Of a DNA stretch of 64,000 nucleotides, positions 7,540 to 15,105 are shown one piece after another. A program made the translations under genes and the position numbers. The notes beneath the pieces were generated by a model, which made no database searches, was not told where the DNA came from, and saw only the letters and a program-made list of their open reading frames with translations. The stretch lies in NCBI RefSeq assembly GCF_003610895.1, contig NZ_MCAS01000023.1, forward strand, positions 341,732 to 405,731, given 5' to 3'. Each line of letters starts with the position of its first letter. Positions within the stretch are counted from its first letter, which is position 1. The stretch is from Paraburkholderia fungorum (lineage in GTDB: Bacteria > Pseudomonadota > Gammaproteobacteria > Burkholderiales > Burkholderiaceae).

Positions 7540-9213
7540 TTAGCCTGTCACCGCCCCCTTGTTGGCCGGCAGCGCCAGTGCGGAGTACTTCGCCAGCACG
7601 CCACGCGTGTAACGCGGCTTCGGCTGCTGCCATGCGGCGCGGCGGCGTTGCAGTTCGGCATCGTCGATATTAAGTTGCAGGAGCAGTTTGTGCGCGTCGA
7701 TCGTGATCGAGTCGCCTTCCTGCACCAACGCGATCGTGCCGCCCACGAAGGCTTCCGGCGCGACGTGACCGACCACCATGCCCCACGTGCCGCCCGAGAA
7801 GCGGCCGTCGGTAATCAGGCCGACGCTTTCACCGAGCCCCTTGCCGATGATCGCCGAGGTCGGCGCGAGCATCTCCGGCATGCCAGGGCCGCCCTTCGGG
7901 CCGAGGTAGCGCAGGACCACCACGTCGCCGGCAACGATCCTGTCGGCCAGAATGGCTTCCAGCGCGCTTTGCTCGTCGTCGAACACGCGGGCTGGGCCCG
8001 TGATCACCGGGTTCTTCAGACCGGTGATCTTGGCGACCGCGCCGTCAACCGCCAGGTTGCCCTTCAGGATGGCGAGGTGGCCTTCCTTGTACAGCGCCTG
8101 TTCGATCGGGAAGATCACCTGCTGGTTGGCGCGCGGCTTGCCCGGCACGTCCTTCAGTTCTTCAGCGATCGTCTTGCCGGTGATCGTAATGCAATCGCCG
8201 TGCAACATACCCGCGTCGAGCAGAATCTTCATGACTTGCGGAATGCCGCCTGCTTTATGCAGATCGGTCGCGACGAACTGGCCCGAGGGCTTGAGGTTGC
8301 AGATCACCGGCACTTTCTTGCGCATGCGCTCGAAGTCTTCGATGGTCCATTCCACTTCAGCCGCATGGGCGATGGCGAGGAAGTGCAGCACCGCGTTGGT
8401 CGAGCCACCCGTCGCCATCAGCACGGCCACGGCGTTTTCGATCGACTTCTTCGTGACGATGTCGCGCGGCTTCAGATCCTTCTTGACTGCTTCGACGAGC
8501 ACGCGGGCCGATTCGGCTGCCGAATCGACCTTTTCCTGGTCAGGATTGGCCATCGTCGACGAGTACAGCAGCGACATGCCCAGTGCTTCGAACGACGAGC
8601 TCATCGTGTTGGCGGTGTACATGCCGCCGCACGAACCGGTGGACGGGCATGCGTTCTTCTCGATCCCTTCAAAATCATCCTGCGACATCCGGCCGGCCGT
8701 GAATTCGCCCACGGCTTCGAACGACGACACGATGGTCAGATCGGTGCCCTTCCAGTTGCCCGGGCGGATCGTGCCGCCATAGACATAGATGCTCGGCACA
8801 TTGGTGCGCAACATGCCGATCATGCCGCCCGGCATGTTCTTGTCGCAACCGCCGATCACGACCACGCCGTCCATCCACTGGCCCTGTACGCACGTCTCGA
8901 TACAGTCGGCGATGACTTCGCGCGACACCAGCGAGTACTTCATGCCTTCGGTGCCCATCGACATGCCGTCCGAGATCGTCGGCGTGCCGAAGATCTGCGG
9001 ATTCGCGTCGGCGCCCTTGACCGCGGCGACCGCTGCGTCGGCCAGACGCTGCAAGCCGGCGTTGCACGGCGTGATGGTCGAGTGGCCGTTGGCGATGCCG
9101 ATCATCGGTTTATCGAAGTCGTCCTTCTGATAGCCGAGCGCGTAGTACATCGAGCGGTTGGGGGAGCGCGCCACGCCTTGCGTGATGTTCTTCGAACGAC
9201 GGTTGTATGCCAT
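7540..9213 (-). CDS. ilvD: Dihydroxy-acid dehydratase
   Basis: 557 residues. IlvD dehydrates 2,3-dihydroxy-isovalerate and 2,3-dihydroxy-methylvalerate in valine, isoleucine, leucine and pantothenate synthesis. Conserved iron-sulfur regions are visible: 'GGCDKNMPGG' and 'STGSCGGMYTANTM'. 'DGRFSGGTWG' near the C-terminus is also family-typical. The start is the ATG at 9213 ('MAYNRRSKNITQG'), with GGAG 6 nt upstream. The upstream in-frame codons are not conserved. It diverges from a LysR gene, which may regulate it. Valine-pathway output also feeds panC/panD at 26.8-28.1 kb. Confidence 0.96.
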   Translation of the reverse strand: MAYNRRSKNITQGVARSPNRSMYYALGYQKDDFDKPMIGIANGHSTITPCNAGLQRLADAAVAAVKGADANPQIFGTPTISDGMSMGTEGMKYSLVSREVIADCIETCVQGQWMDGVVVIGGCDKNMPGGMIGMLRTNVPSIYVYGGTIRPGNWKGTDLTIVSSFEAVGEFTAGRMSQDDFEGIEKNACPSTGSCGGMYTANTMSSSFEALGMSLLYSSTMANPDQEKVDSAAESARVLVEAVKKDLKPRDIVTKKSIENAVAVLMATGGSTNAVLHFLAIAHAAEVEWTIEDFERMRKKVPVICNLKPSGQFVATDLHKAGGIPQVMKILLDAGMLHGDCITITGKTIAEELKDVPGKPRANQQVIFPIEQALYKEGHLAILKGNLAVDGAVAKITGLKNPVITGPARVFDDEQSALEAILADRIVAGDVVVLRYLGPKGGPGMPEMLAPTSAIIGKGLGESVGLITDGRFSGGTWGMVVGHVAPEAFVGGTIALVQEGDSITIDAHKLLLQLNIDDAELQRRRAAWQQPKPRYTRGVLAKYSALALPANKGAVTG

Positions 9214-9385
9214 GGGGAACTCCAATCTGTTTTGTTTTGATCTGTGTGCGTGTTCAGGGCTCAGGCGCGGCAGCCTGGGCCGCGTCTATGTCGTCTCAAT
9301 GCGCTGCCGGCAGGTTTGGCCAGCGCGTCAGTTCAGTTTAGTGCCGGTGCGTGGCGCAAGGATGCAGTTTTGCGAGGCACGCGTC

Positions 9386-9426
9386 TAATATATTATTCAG
9401 GCTCGAATAGGTCGTAAAATATATTA
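9386..9426. promoter_or_regulatory. AT-rich inverted repeat between ilvD and the LysR gene
   Basis: TAATATATT (9386-9394) and its exact complement AATATATTA (9418-9426) are separated by 23 bp, immediately before the LysR start at 9430. Such an island is unusual in this GC-rich sequence and is a plausible LysR-type operator overlapping the lysR promoter. Confidence 0.5.
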
Positions 9427-9429
9427 ATC

Positions 9430-10422
9430 ATGCTGCCTGCCATTCCTGATCTGCGCCAGTTGCGCTATTTCGTGACTGTCGCCGAGGAAAAACACTTTGG
9501 GCGAGCGGCCGCGCGTCTTTCCATGACGCAGCCGCCGCTGTCGCAAGCGATTCGCGCGCTGGAGGAGACGCTCGGCGTCGAGTTGTTCGCGCGCACCAAG
9601 CGCTCGGTTGAGCTCACTCCGGTGGGCGCCGACCTGCTGCCCGAAGTTCAGCGCCTGCTGGCAGGCGCGGAGGGGCTGCGGCCGCTGGCGCAGAGCCTTG
9701 CGCGAGGCGAGGCGGGGGTGCTGTCGCTGGCCTTCGTTTCGACGGCCGATTACGGCCTGCTGCCGCTGCTGTTGCGCGATTTCGGCGCACGTCATCCACG
9801 CGTGCGCCTCGAGCTGACCGAAGCCACCAGCGACGTGCAGGTCGACGAACTGGTGGCTGGGCGCATCGATGCGGGCCTCGTGATCGCGCCGCTGCCGTCG
9901 CGCCATGCCACCCAGCTCTCATGGCTGCCGATCGCCCGCGAGCCGCTGGTGATCGCGATGTCGACGGAAACGGCGGCGCGCGTGGCAGCAGCAGGGTCCG
10001 ACGCCAACACACATGCCGACCCGCACGCCGAATGGCTGGACACGCCGATCAGCCTGCGCGACGTCGCCGACGAGCCGCTCGTGATCTTCCCAAGACGTTT
10101 GGCGCCAGGCTTTTATGACATCATTATGGATTGCTACGGCGTGGCGGGTCTGGCACCCCGGATCGGCCAGGAGGCGATCCAGATGCAGACGATCGTGAGC
10201 CTCGTGTCGGCCGGAATGGGCGTCGCACTGGTGCCGCAATCGTTGCGTAACCTGCGCCGCACGGGCGTTGTGTACCGGCCGCTCTCGGAATCGGTGCCGG
10301 CGATCGAGACGGGGCTGGTCTGGCGCACGGCGGAGGTGAGTCCGGTATTGGCGGGCTTCATCGAGATCGTGCGAGCACACGCGGCTACCGTCGAGGCCCA
10401 GTTCGCCGCGCCTGCCGGTTAG
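9430..10422 (+). CDS. LysR-family transcriptional regulator, divergent from ilvD
   Basis: 330 residues. The N-terminal winged helix-turn-helix is clear at about residues 8-66 ('HFGRAAARLSMTQPPLSQAI' and 'LFARTKRSVELTPVG'). A periplasmic-binding-protein-like effector domain starts near residue 95 ('GVLSLAFVSTADYGLLP'). The sequence around residues 35-60 resembles regulators of aromatic or branched-chain metabolism, but the inducer is not readable. Divergence from ilvD makes ilvD the obvious candidate target. There is no Shine-Dalgarno before the ATG at 9430. A TAAAAT box ends only 9 nt upstream, so the mRNA may be leaderless. Confidence 0.85.
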   Translation: MLPAIPDLRQLRYFVTVAEEKHFGRAAARLSMTQPPLSQAIRALEETLGVELFARTKRSVELTPVGADLLPEVQRLLAGAEGLRPLAQSLARGEAGVLSLAFVSTADYGLLPLLLRDFGARHPRVRLELTEATSDVQVDELVAGRIDAGLVIAPLPSRHATQLSWLPIAREPLVIAMSTETAARVAAAGSDANTHADPHAEWLDTPISLRDVADEPLVIFPRRLAPGFYDIIMDCYGVAGLAPRIGQEAIQMQTIVSLVSAGMGVALVPQSLRNLRRTGVVYRPLSESVPAIETGLVWRTAEVSPVLAGFIEIVRAHAATVEAQFAAPAG

Positions 10423-10555
10423 GCTTGCCGCCGCCGCGAACGCATTGCGAACCGGACCGTCCAACGCATGCGCCGCATGGTGTGCAAACCGCCCGCTGCA
10501 ATGTGAAAACCGATTAGAAATCCGCTTTTGAACCCGAACTGCCCATAACAACACG

Positions 10556-11461
10556 ATGCTCATTCACCCGAATTTCGACCCCGTTGCCATTCATCTGGGG
10601 CCGCTTGCTGTGCGCTGGTATGGACTGATGTACCTCGTTGCGTTCATCGCGGCGATTGTCGTCGGCCGGCTGCGGCTGCGTTTGCCATACGTCGCCGCGC
10701 AAGGCTGGACTGCCAAAGATATCGACGACATGCTCTTTTACGGTGTGCTCGGTACGATTTTCGGCGGCCGGCTCGGTTACGTGCTGTTCTATAAGGCGAG
10801 CTTTTACTTTGCGCATCCGCTCGACATCTTCAAGGTGTGGGAAGGCGGCATGTCGTTTCACGGCGGCTTTCTCGGCGTGACGCTGGCGATGGTGCTGTTC
10901 GCGTATCAACGCAAACGCTCGTGGTTGCAGGTCACCGATTTCGTCGCGCCGATGGTGCCCACCGGGCTCGCGGCAGGGCGCCTCGGCAACTTTATCAACG
11001 GTGAGTTGTGGGGCCGTGTGACCGATCCTGCTGCACCGTGGGCGATGCTGTTTCCAGGTGCCGCGCCGGATGACGCCGCGTGGCTCGCCGCGCATCCGCA
11101 ACTGGCCGCGCAATGGCATCTGAACGAAGTGTTCGCGCAATATCACATGCTGCCGCGCCATCCGTCGGAGTTGTATGAGATTGCGCTCGAAGGCGTGGCG
11201 CTATTTTTCGTGATGATTTTCTTCTCGCGCAAACCGAAGCCGATGGGCGCGATTTCCGCCGTGTTCCTGATCGGCTACGGCCTCGCTCGCTTCACGGTGG
11301 AATTCGCGCGTGAGCCGGATGACTTCCTTGGGTTGCTCGCAATGGGCCTCTCGATGGGCCAATGGCTCTCGCTGCCCATGATCCTTGTGGGCGTCGGCAT
11401 GCTGGTGTGGTCTTATCGCCGTGCGCGCCGTCAACCGGCACCGGCAGTTGGCGCAAACTGA
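10556..11461 (+). CDS. lgt: Prolipoprotein diacylglyceryl transferase
   Basis: 301 residues. Lgt moves diacylglycerol from phosphatidylglycerol onto the lipobox cysteine of prolipoproteins in the inner membrane. The Lgt signature is present as 'GRLGNFINGELWGR' near residue 142. Other conserved parts are 'HLGPLAVRWYGLMYL' at the N-terminus and 'FHGGFLG'. Seven hydrophobic segments fit the family. Substrates in this window probably include the OmpA-type and SOD-like lipoproteins at 42-45 kb. A strong terminator follows at 11494-11524. Confidence 0.96.
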   Translation: MLIHPNFDPVAIHLGPLAVRWYGLMYLVAFIAAIVVGRLRLRLPYVAAQGWTAKDIDDMLFYGVLGTIFGGRLGYVLFYKASFYFAHPLDIFKVWEGGMSFHGGFLGVTLAMVLFAYQRKRSWLQVTDFVAPMVPTGLAAGRLGNFINGELWGRVTDPAAPWAMLFPGAAPDDAAWLAAHPQLAAQWHLNEVFAQYHMLPRHPSELYEIALEGVALFFVMIFFSRKPKPMGAISAVFLIGYGLARFTVEFAREPDDFLGLLAMGLSMGQWLSLPMILVGVGMLVWSYRRARRQPAPAVGAN

Positions 11462-11493
11462 TCGCTACGTTTTATCGTAGTGGTCAGCCCATG

Positions 11494-11524
11494 AAAAAAA
11501 GCCACGGCATGCCGTGGCTTTTTT
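11494..11524. terminator. Bidirectional rho-independent terminator after lgt
   Basis: A perfect palindrome (GCCACGGCATGCCGTGGC) is flanked by seven A on the left and six T on the right. It can therefore end both lgt and the convergent SIMPL-domain gene. Confidence 0.92.
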
Positions 11525-11555
11525 CTTTGCAGCGGTACCTCAAGCGTTGATCGTG

Positions 11556-12287
11556 TTACTTCATCTGCACCGAGCCCGACACGTTGACCGTCACCGTCGA
11601 CGTGCCGCCTTCGATCGGTACCGGCGCGGACGCCTTCGCGTCGGCGCTCATGGCGCGTGCGCTCATCATCATCATGGGGCGTGGCATGACGCCGTTGTGT
11701 CCCACGTTGACTTCACGAATCGAATAGCCGTTGTAGCCGAACGCCTGTGCCGACGAAGCGGCCTGCTCGCGGAACGACTTGATGGCTTCACCGGTGAGCT
11801 TCTGCTCGGCGGTACGCTGCGCTTCAGGCGACAGCGAGAACTGCACGTTGCCGACTTGCATGATCGATGCCATCTGGCCGGCGAGTTTCGACGCCGCGGC
11901 GAAGTCGTGCGATTCGAGCATAACTTCGGTACGGCCGCGCCATGCGGAGATGCGGCCATCACGATCGGTGGACGGGTAGATCGAGAAGGACCCGGTGCGC
12001 GCCGTTACGCCGCTGACACCCTTGGCTTTTTGCAGCGCGGCATCAGCGCGCTGATTCAGCGTGGAGGTGAGCGCGGACGGATCGCTTGCTTCCTGCTCGT
12101 AGAACAGCGTGATATCGACGACATCCTGCGGCACTTCCGCGCTTGCTTGTGCGTTCAGCGACAGCACGCCCGCGGGCTGATACTGCGTCACACTCTGCGC
12201 GCGGGCCATGGCCGGCGTCAGCGCGAGTGCGGCAGGGGCGGCGCAAACGAGAGCGAGAGCGAGTGCACGTGCGGTGTTTTTCGTCAT
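11556..12287 (-). CDS. Periplasmic SIMPL-domain (DUF541) protein
   Basis: 243 residues from the ATG at 12287, which has AAGGAG about 8 nt upstream. A signal peptide is visible ('ARALALALVCAAPAALAL', cleavage near 'ARAQS'). The mature part begins 'GVLSLNAQASAEVPQDVVDI', the typical opening of DUF541/SIMPL-domain proteins such as E. coli YggE. The family is associated with stress tolerance and forms oligomers in some members, but its biochemical role is not established. It converges on lgt with a shared terminator. No partner gene is adjacent. Confidence 0.8.
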   Translation of the reverse strand: MTKNTARALALALVCAAPAALALTPAMARAQSVTQYQPAGVLSLNAQASAEVPQDVVDITLFYEQEASDPSALTSTLNQRADAALQKAKGVSGVTARTGSFSIYPSTDRDGRISAWRGRTEVMLESHDFAAASKLAGQMASIMQVGNVQFSLSPEAQRTAEQKLTGEAIKSFREQAASSAQAFGYNGYSIREVNVGHNGVMPRPMMMMSARAMSADAKASAPVPIEGGTSTVTVNVSGSVQMK

Positions 12288-12493
12288 TTTTGGACTCCTT
12301 GCTTGAACAGGTTGTGCACGATTTGAGCGAGCGCTGTGCAATGGCACAACGTTTGCGAGTCCGTTAGGCGCCTGTAACCTGAGCTTGGTTCCCTAATTTG
12401 ACGTTTGCTCACACTTGCTTTCAGGCGTGCGTGGATTCGCGCATGACGTGCGTAGCACGCCAGCGACGCCGGGCCGCTTGTGCAGATGCAGCG

Positions 12494-12952
12494 TCAAACA
12501 AGACGTTTGGTGATGAAGCGCCATTCGGCTTCGGTCACCGGTGTGATCGACAGACGGTTGCCTCTGGCGAGCACGCGCATGTCCTTCAGTTCCTCGTGCT
12601 CGCGCAGCGCGGCAAGCGGAATCAACGGAATCTTCTTCTTGAACACTACGTCGACGAGCAGCCAGCGCGGCGTCTCCTGCGACGACTTCGGGTCGTAGTA
12701 GGGGCTCTTCTTGTCGAATTGAGTCGGGTCCGGATAGGCTGTGGAGGATACCTCCGCGATCCCGGCGATGCCCGGCTCAGGGCAACTCGAGTGATAGAAC
12801 AGCACACCGTCGCCAACCTGCATCATGTCGCGCATGAAATTACGCGCCTGATAGTTGCGCACACCAGTCCACGGCAACGTGTGTTGCGGTGCGTGGGCGA
12901 GATGGTCGATGCTTGCCTCGTCCGGTTCGGACTTCATTAGCCAGTAGCGCAT
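12494..12952 (-). CDS. EVE-domain protein (thymocyte nuclear protein 1-like)
   Basis: 152 residues covering essentially one EVE domain. Key family features are 'MRYWLMKSEPDE' at the N-terminus, 'GVRNYQARNFMRDM', 'GVLFYHS' and the C-terminal 'LSITPVTEAEW'. The EVE fold is PUA-like and is linked to binding of modified bases. Its exact role in proteobacteria is uncertain. It lies downstream of the 6S RNA candidate and zapA, a conserved beta-proteobacterial neighbourhood. A terminator hairpin (13006-13043) separates it from the upstream RNA locus. Confidence 0.88.
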   Translation of the reverse strand: MRYWLMKSEPDEASIDHLAHAPQHTLPWTGVRNYQARNFMRDMMQVGDGVLFYHSSCPEPGIAGIAEVSSTAYPDPTQFDKKSPYYDPKSSQETPRWLLVDVVFKKKIPLIPLAALREHEELKDMRVLARGNRLSITPVTEAEWRFITKRLV

Positions 12953-13005
12953 GAATCGAATTGAACGTTAAAGGTTTGAGAATACAGAAGAAAATGCGAG
13001 GCCCA

Positions 13006-13043
13006 AAGAAAAACGGCACCGAACCGAAGTCCGATGCCGTTTT
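13006..13043 (-). terminator. Rho-independent terminator downstream of the 6S RNA candidate
   Basis: An imperfect GC stem (ACGGCACCGAACCGA with TCCGATGCCGT) has a T-rich tail on the minus strand (GTTTTTCTTT). Confidence 0.75.
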
Positions 13044-13044
13044 G

Positions 13045-13200
13045 AATAAGGTCCCCGCCTTAGCCGCTAGGCCGGCATCCTGAACCGGGGGTTCAGAATT
13101 GGTCGCAGTTAGCAGCACTTCGGGTACATCAGACAGAGTGACGCGCACACCCGTGCTACAAATTTCCACAACCGTGCACATGGCATTGGTTCAAGGAATA
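13045..13200 (-). ncRNA. ssrS: Probable 6S RNA (ssrS); ends approximate
   Basis: This non-coding stretch lies between zapA and the EVE gene, where ssrS sits in many proteobacteria. On the minus strand a TATATT -10-like box (13197-13202) is followed by CCTTGAACCAATGCC. Near the 3' end is the hairpin CTGAACCCCCGGTTCAG and then GGATGCCGG, resembling the conserved 3' portion of 6S RNA. CCTTGAACC near the start can pair with GGCTAAGG near 13058-13065 to close the terminal stem. 6S RNA mimics an open promoter and sequesters sigma-70 RNA polymerase in stationary phase. A covariance-model search was not possible, so the identity rests on context and motifs. Confidence 0.65.
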
Positions 13201-13339
13201 TATGACCTTGGCGAACCAGGCAGGGAAGTCAAACCGATTGAACTCAATCACTTGCATGAGTCTCTGCTCATGCATTGCGCTTGAATTCGCAGCCGATCTC
13301 AGGAGCGGCTACTTGAAATTGTTCGAGACGGCTGAGTAC

Positions 13340-13654
13340 TTACTGCATGCTGTACTGCTGAATCACAGTACCCAGTTGTTCGTTCATTTGGTGCATTGTA
13401 CGCCGGATTTCTTCTGCAGGAAATGCTTCTCCGTGTCGCACGCTAGATTGCAGCTTAAGCAGTTCCGATGCCAGCGACAGCGCAGCCATGACGGCAATGC
13501 GATCCGTGCCGCGCACGTTGCTGTTATTGCGGATCTTCGACATCTCGGCGTCGACGCGTGCAACCGCTTCAAGCAGCGCGCCTTCAGTTTCCGGCGAGCA
13601 GGCGAGGCGATAGGGCACACCGAGAATCGATACTTCGATCTGCTTGGTGGTCAT
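13340..13654 (-). CDS. zapA: Cell-division protein ZapA
   Basis: 104 residues. ZapA bundles FtsZ protofilaments at the division ring. The N-terminal 'KQIEVSILGVPYRLACSPE' matches the ZapA globular domain, and the rest is a coiled-coil helix. The gene overlaps the upstream coiled-coil gene by 4 bp (ATGA), so the two are translated together. About 140 bp downstream lies the 6S RNA candidate. Confidence 0.92.
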   Translation of the reverse strand: MTTKQIEVSILGVPYRLACSPETEGALLEAVARVDAEMSKIRNNSNVRGTDRIAVMAALSLASELLKLQSSVRHGEAFPAEEIRRTMHQMNEQLGTVIQQYSMQ

Positions 13655-14007
13655 GCATTTTCTCCATGGCGGGTGACGTCGCTCTCCGCTTCGACCTCAT
13701 GCGGCGCGGTATCGAGCAGATCGAGCTGATTGTCAGGCTCGCTGTGCGCGCGAGCGCGCGGCAGCTTTTCGAGGATCGCATTCAGGCGCACCTGCGCGTC
13801 GTCGATCTTTGCCGACAGCGCGTCGCGCTCCGCCTGGAGTGCATCGCGCTCCTCGCGCATCAATGCGAGTTCCGTGCGCGCGGCCTCTGCTTCGGCATGC
13901 GTTTGGGCGAGCTCATTCTCAAGCGCGAGCCGCGCTTCATTGTGGCGTTGGCTGATCGCGATCAGCTTGCCGATATTCTGTGAAAGTGTTTCGAGTTCGG
14001 TGAGCAT
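13651..14007 (-). CDS. Small coiled-coil protein, ZapB-like (division-associated)
   Basis: 118 residues, almost wholly heptad coiled coil from residue 1 to 75 ('LETLSQNIGKLIAISQ', then Glu/Ala/Leu-rich helices such as 'LMREERDALQAERDAL'), with an acidic, disordered tail. It sits 4 bp overlapped in front of zapA, an arrangement seen across Burkholderiales. By size and position it is a functional analogue or homologue of ZapB, which joins the Z ring to MatP via ZapA. Sequence similarity between coiled coils is weak evidence, so ZapB identity is an inference. Confidence 0.65.
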   Translation of the reverse strand: MLTELETLSQNIGKLIAISQRHNEARLALENELAQTHAEAEAARTELALMREERDALQAERDALSAKIDDAQVRLNAILEKLPRARAHSEPDNQLDLLDTAPHEVEAESDVTRHGENA

Positions 14008-14239
14008 CTGCTGCGTCCTCTAAAGACATTGCATTTTAGCGCGGAATGTCGCAGGTTCCGACAATTGTCTCGTTTCGAGACGTAACAACATCGCTTTGTG
14101 CAGGCATTTATCGACCATATGATGAAAAGCGACCCGCGCATCGGACAATAACCTGCACATAACGGAACAGATTGCGCACGGATTAACCATTCTTGACGGA
14201 CCCGAAGGCCGCTCCTAAACTGGCCGCACTTTTTTGCTG

Positions 14240-14460
14240 CCCGCGCGCTTTTTCACAATGCGCGCTGCTTGACGGGAGGCAGGGCGCGTGTCTCGCGTGA
14301 ACGCGCGGACCTGCGCGGCCCCGCAACGGTGAGCGGCCGCACTCGTCATGGCAGTCGATTCTGATCGTGTGTTTGAAGCTGAACACGCGAGTGTGCCACT
14401 GCGCGCCACGCGTGGGAAGGCAGGATCGATGTGTCGTTAGCCGGGACGCTGGGCAGAGGG
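14240..14460 (+). promoter_or_regulatory. Cobalamin riboswitch (class I, adenosylcobalamin type)
   Basis: The conserved core is readable in order: GGCCCCGCAACGGTGAGCGG (14317-14336), then GTGTGCCACTG (14391-14401) carrying the B12-box GCCACTG, GGGAAGGC (14414-14421), and GTTAGCCGGGACGCTGGGC (14436-14454) in place of the usual AGCCAGGAGACCTGCC closing strand. The spacing fits the family. It faces plus-strand DNA, where a decayed btuB remnant and then btuCD and cobTS follow. When B12 is bound the riboswitch normally shuts off downstream expression. The remnant is now the first thing it would control, and btuC begins about 650 nt further on. The 5' boundary is approximate. Confidence 0.85.
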
Positions 14461-15078
14461 AGAGAGCCGTCTTCAAGCGAACGTAAAAAAGCGCCGGCGC
14501 CCAACGCGAATCCGAGCACGAACGGCTATCCGAACGAAAGCAGCCCGGTGTTGATGAGTCATAAGGTCAACGATAGATGGGACGCGAACCTCATGCATTT
14601 TCTGCCGGGCGCTCACGGCAGCTTCGACAAAGCGCGCGGTTTGATCTTCCGGCGCAGCCAGCTTCATCTCAATCCACTGCGCGATCGGTATTCCGGTTTC
14701 GGCGGCGGGCGAACAGTTACTATCTCGGCTACGGCTACGGCTACGGCTACGGCTACGGCTACGGCTACGGCTACGGCTACGGCTACGGCATCACGGGTAT
14801 TGGAAGGCGGCTGCAAGCTATTCGAACCCGATCGATTATCCGCAACTCTCGCCCGGAACTTACTTGGTCGAACAGGCTGGCCGTGCAGAGGTACACGGAT
14901 CGAAGGATCGTGGAGCGGCCATGCGCGCAAGACGGATATGCGCGCGACAACAACATCGCGAAGGCCTGGTACGTTACCGCGCGGATCCAGAGCCTGTCGA
15001 AAGGACTATGAAACGGCTTACTTGTATGACTCGCCGCGACGCGGTGCGTATCTCTCAGCTGGTTGGCAGCGGCAGTGA
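14461..15078 (+). pseudogene. Decayed btuB (TonB-dependent cobalamin receptor) remnant
   Basis: No continuous receptor frame exists between the riboswitch and btuC. Near the end, one frame reads 'AKAWYVTARIQSL'. A second frame, one shift away, continues 'KDYETAYLYDSPRRGAYLSAGW' and then stops at 15078. Joined, these match the last beta-strands of BtuB-type receptors (A-R-x-x-N-L-F-D-K-DYET-x-Y-x-Y...). A base loss around 15000 explains the frame break. The region upstream is too decayed to assign and contains the hexamer repeat at 14726-14789. A full barrel needs about 600 residues and this stretch holds at most 200. Identity rests on the C-terminal motif plus its place between a B12 riboswitch and btuC. 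Confidence 0.6.
14726..14789. repeat. CGGCTA hexanucleotide microsatellite, 10 full copies plus a partial
   Basis: Ten uninterrupted CGGCTA units plus CGGC. They would encode alternating Gly-Tyr or Ala-Thr, but the host frame is broken (btuB remnant). Pure short tandem repeats of this length are slippage-prone. Confidence 0.95.
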
Positions 15079-15105
15079 CGAAGCGGCTTGCATGAGAACG
15101 CGTCG

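Noticed and set aside
7519..9240. 573-residue open frame antisense to ilvD
   Set aside because: Same reason: Arg/His-rich translation with no recognisable domain opposite a highly conserved gene.
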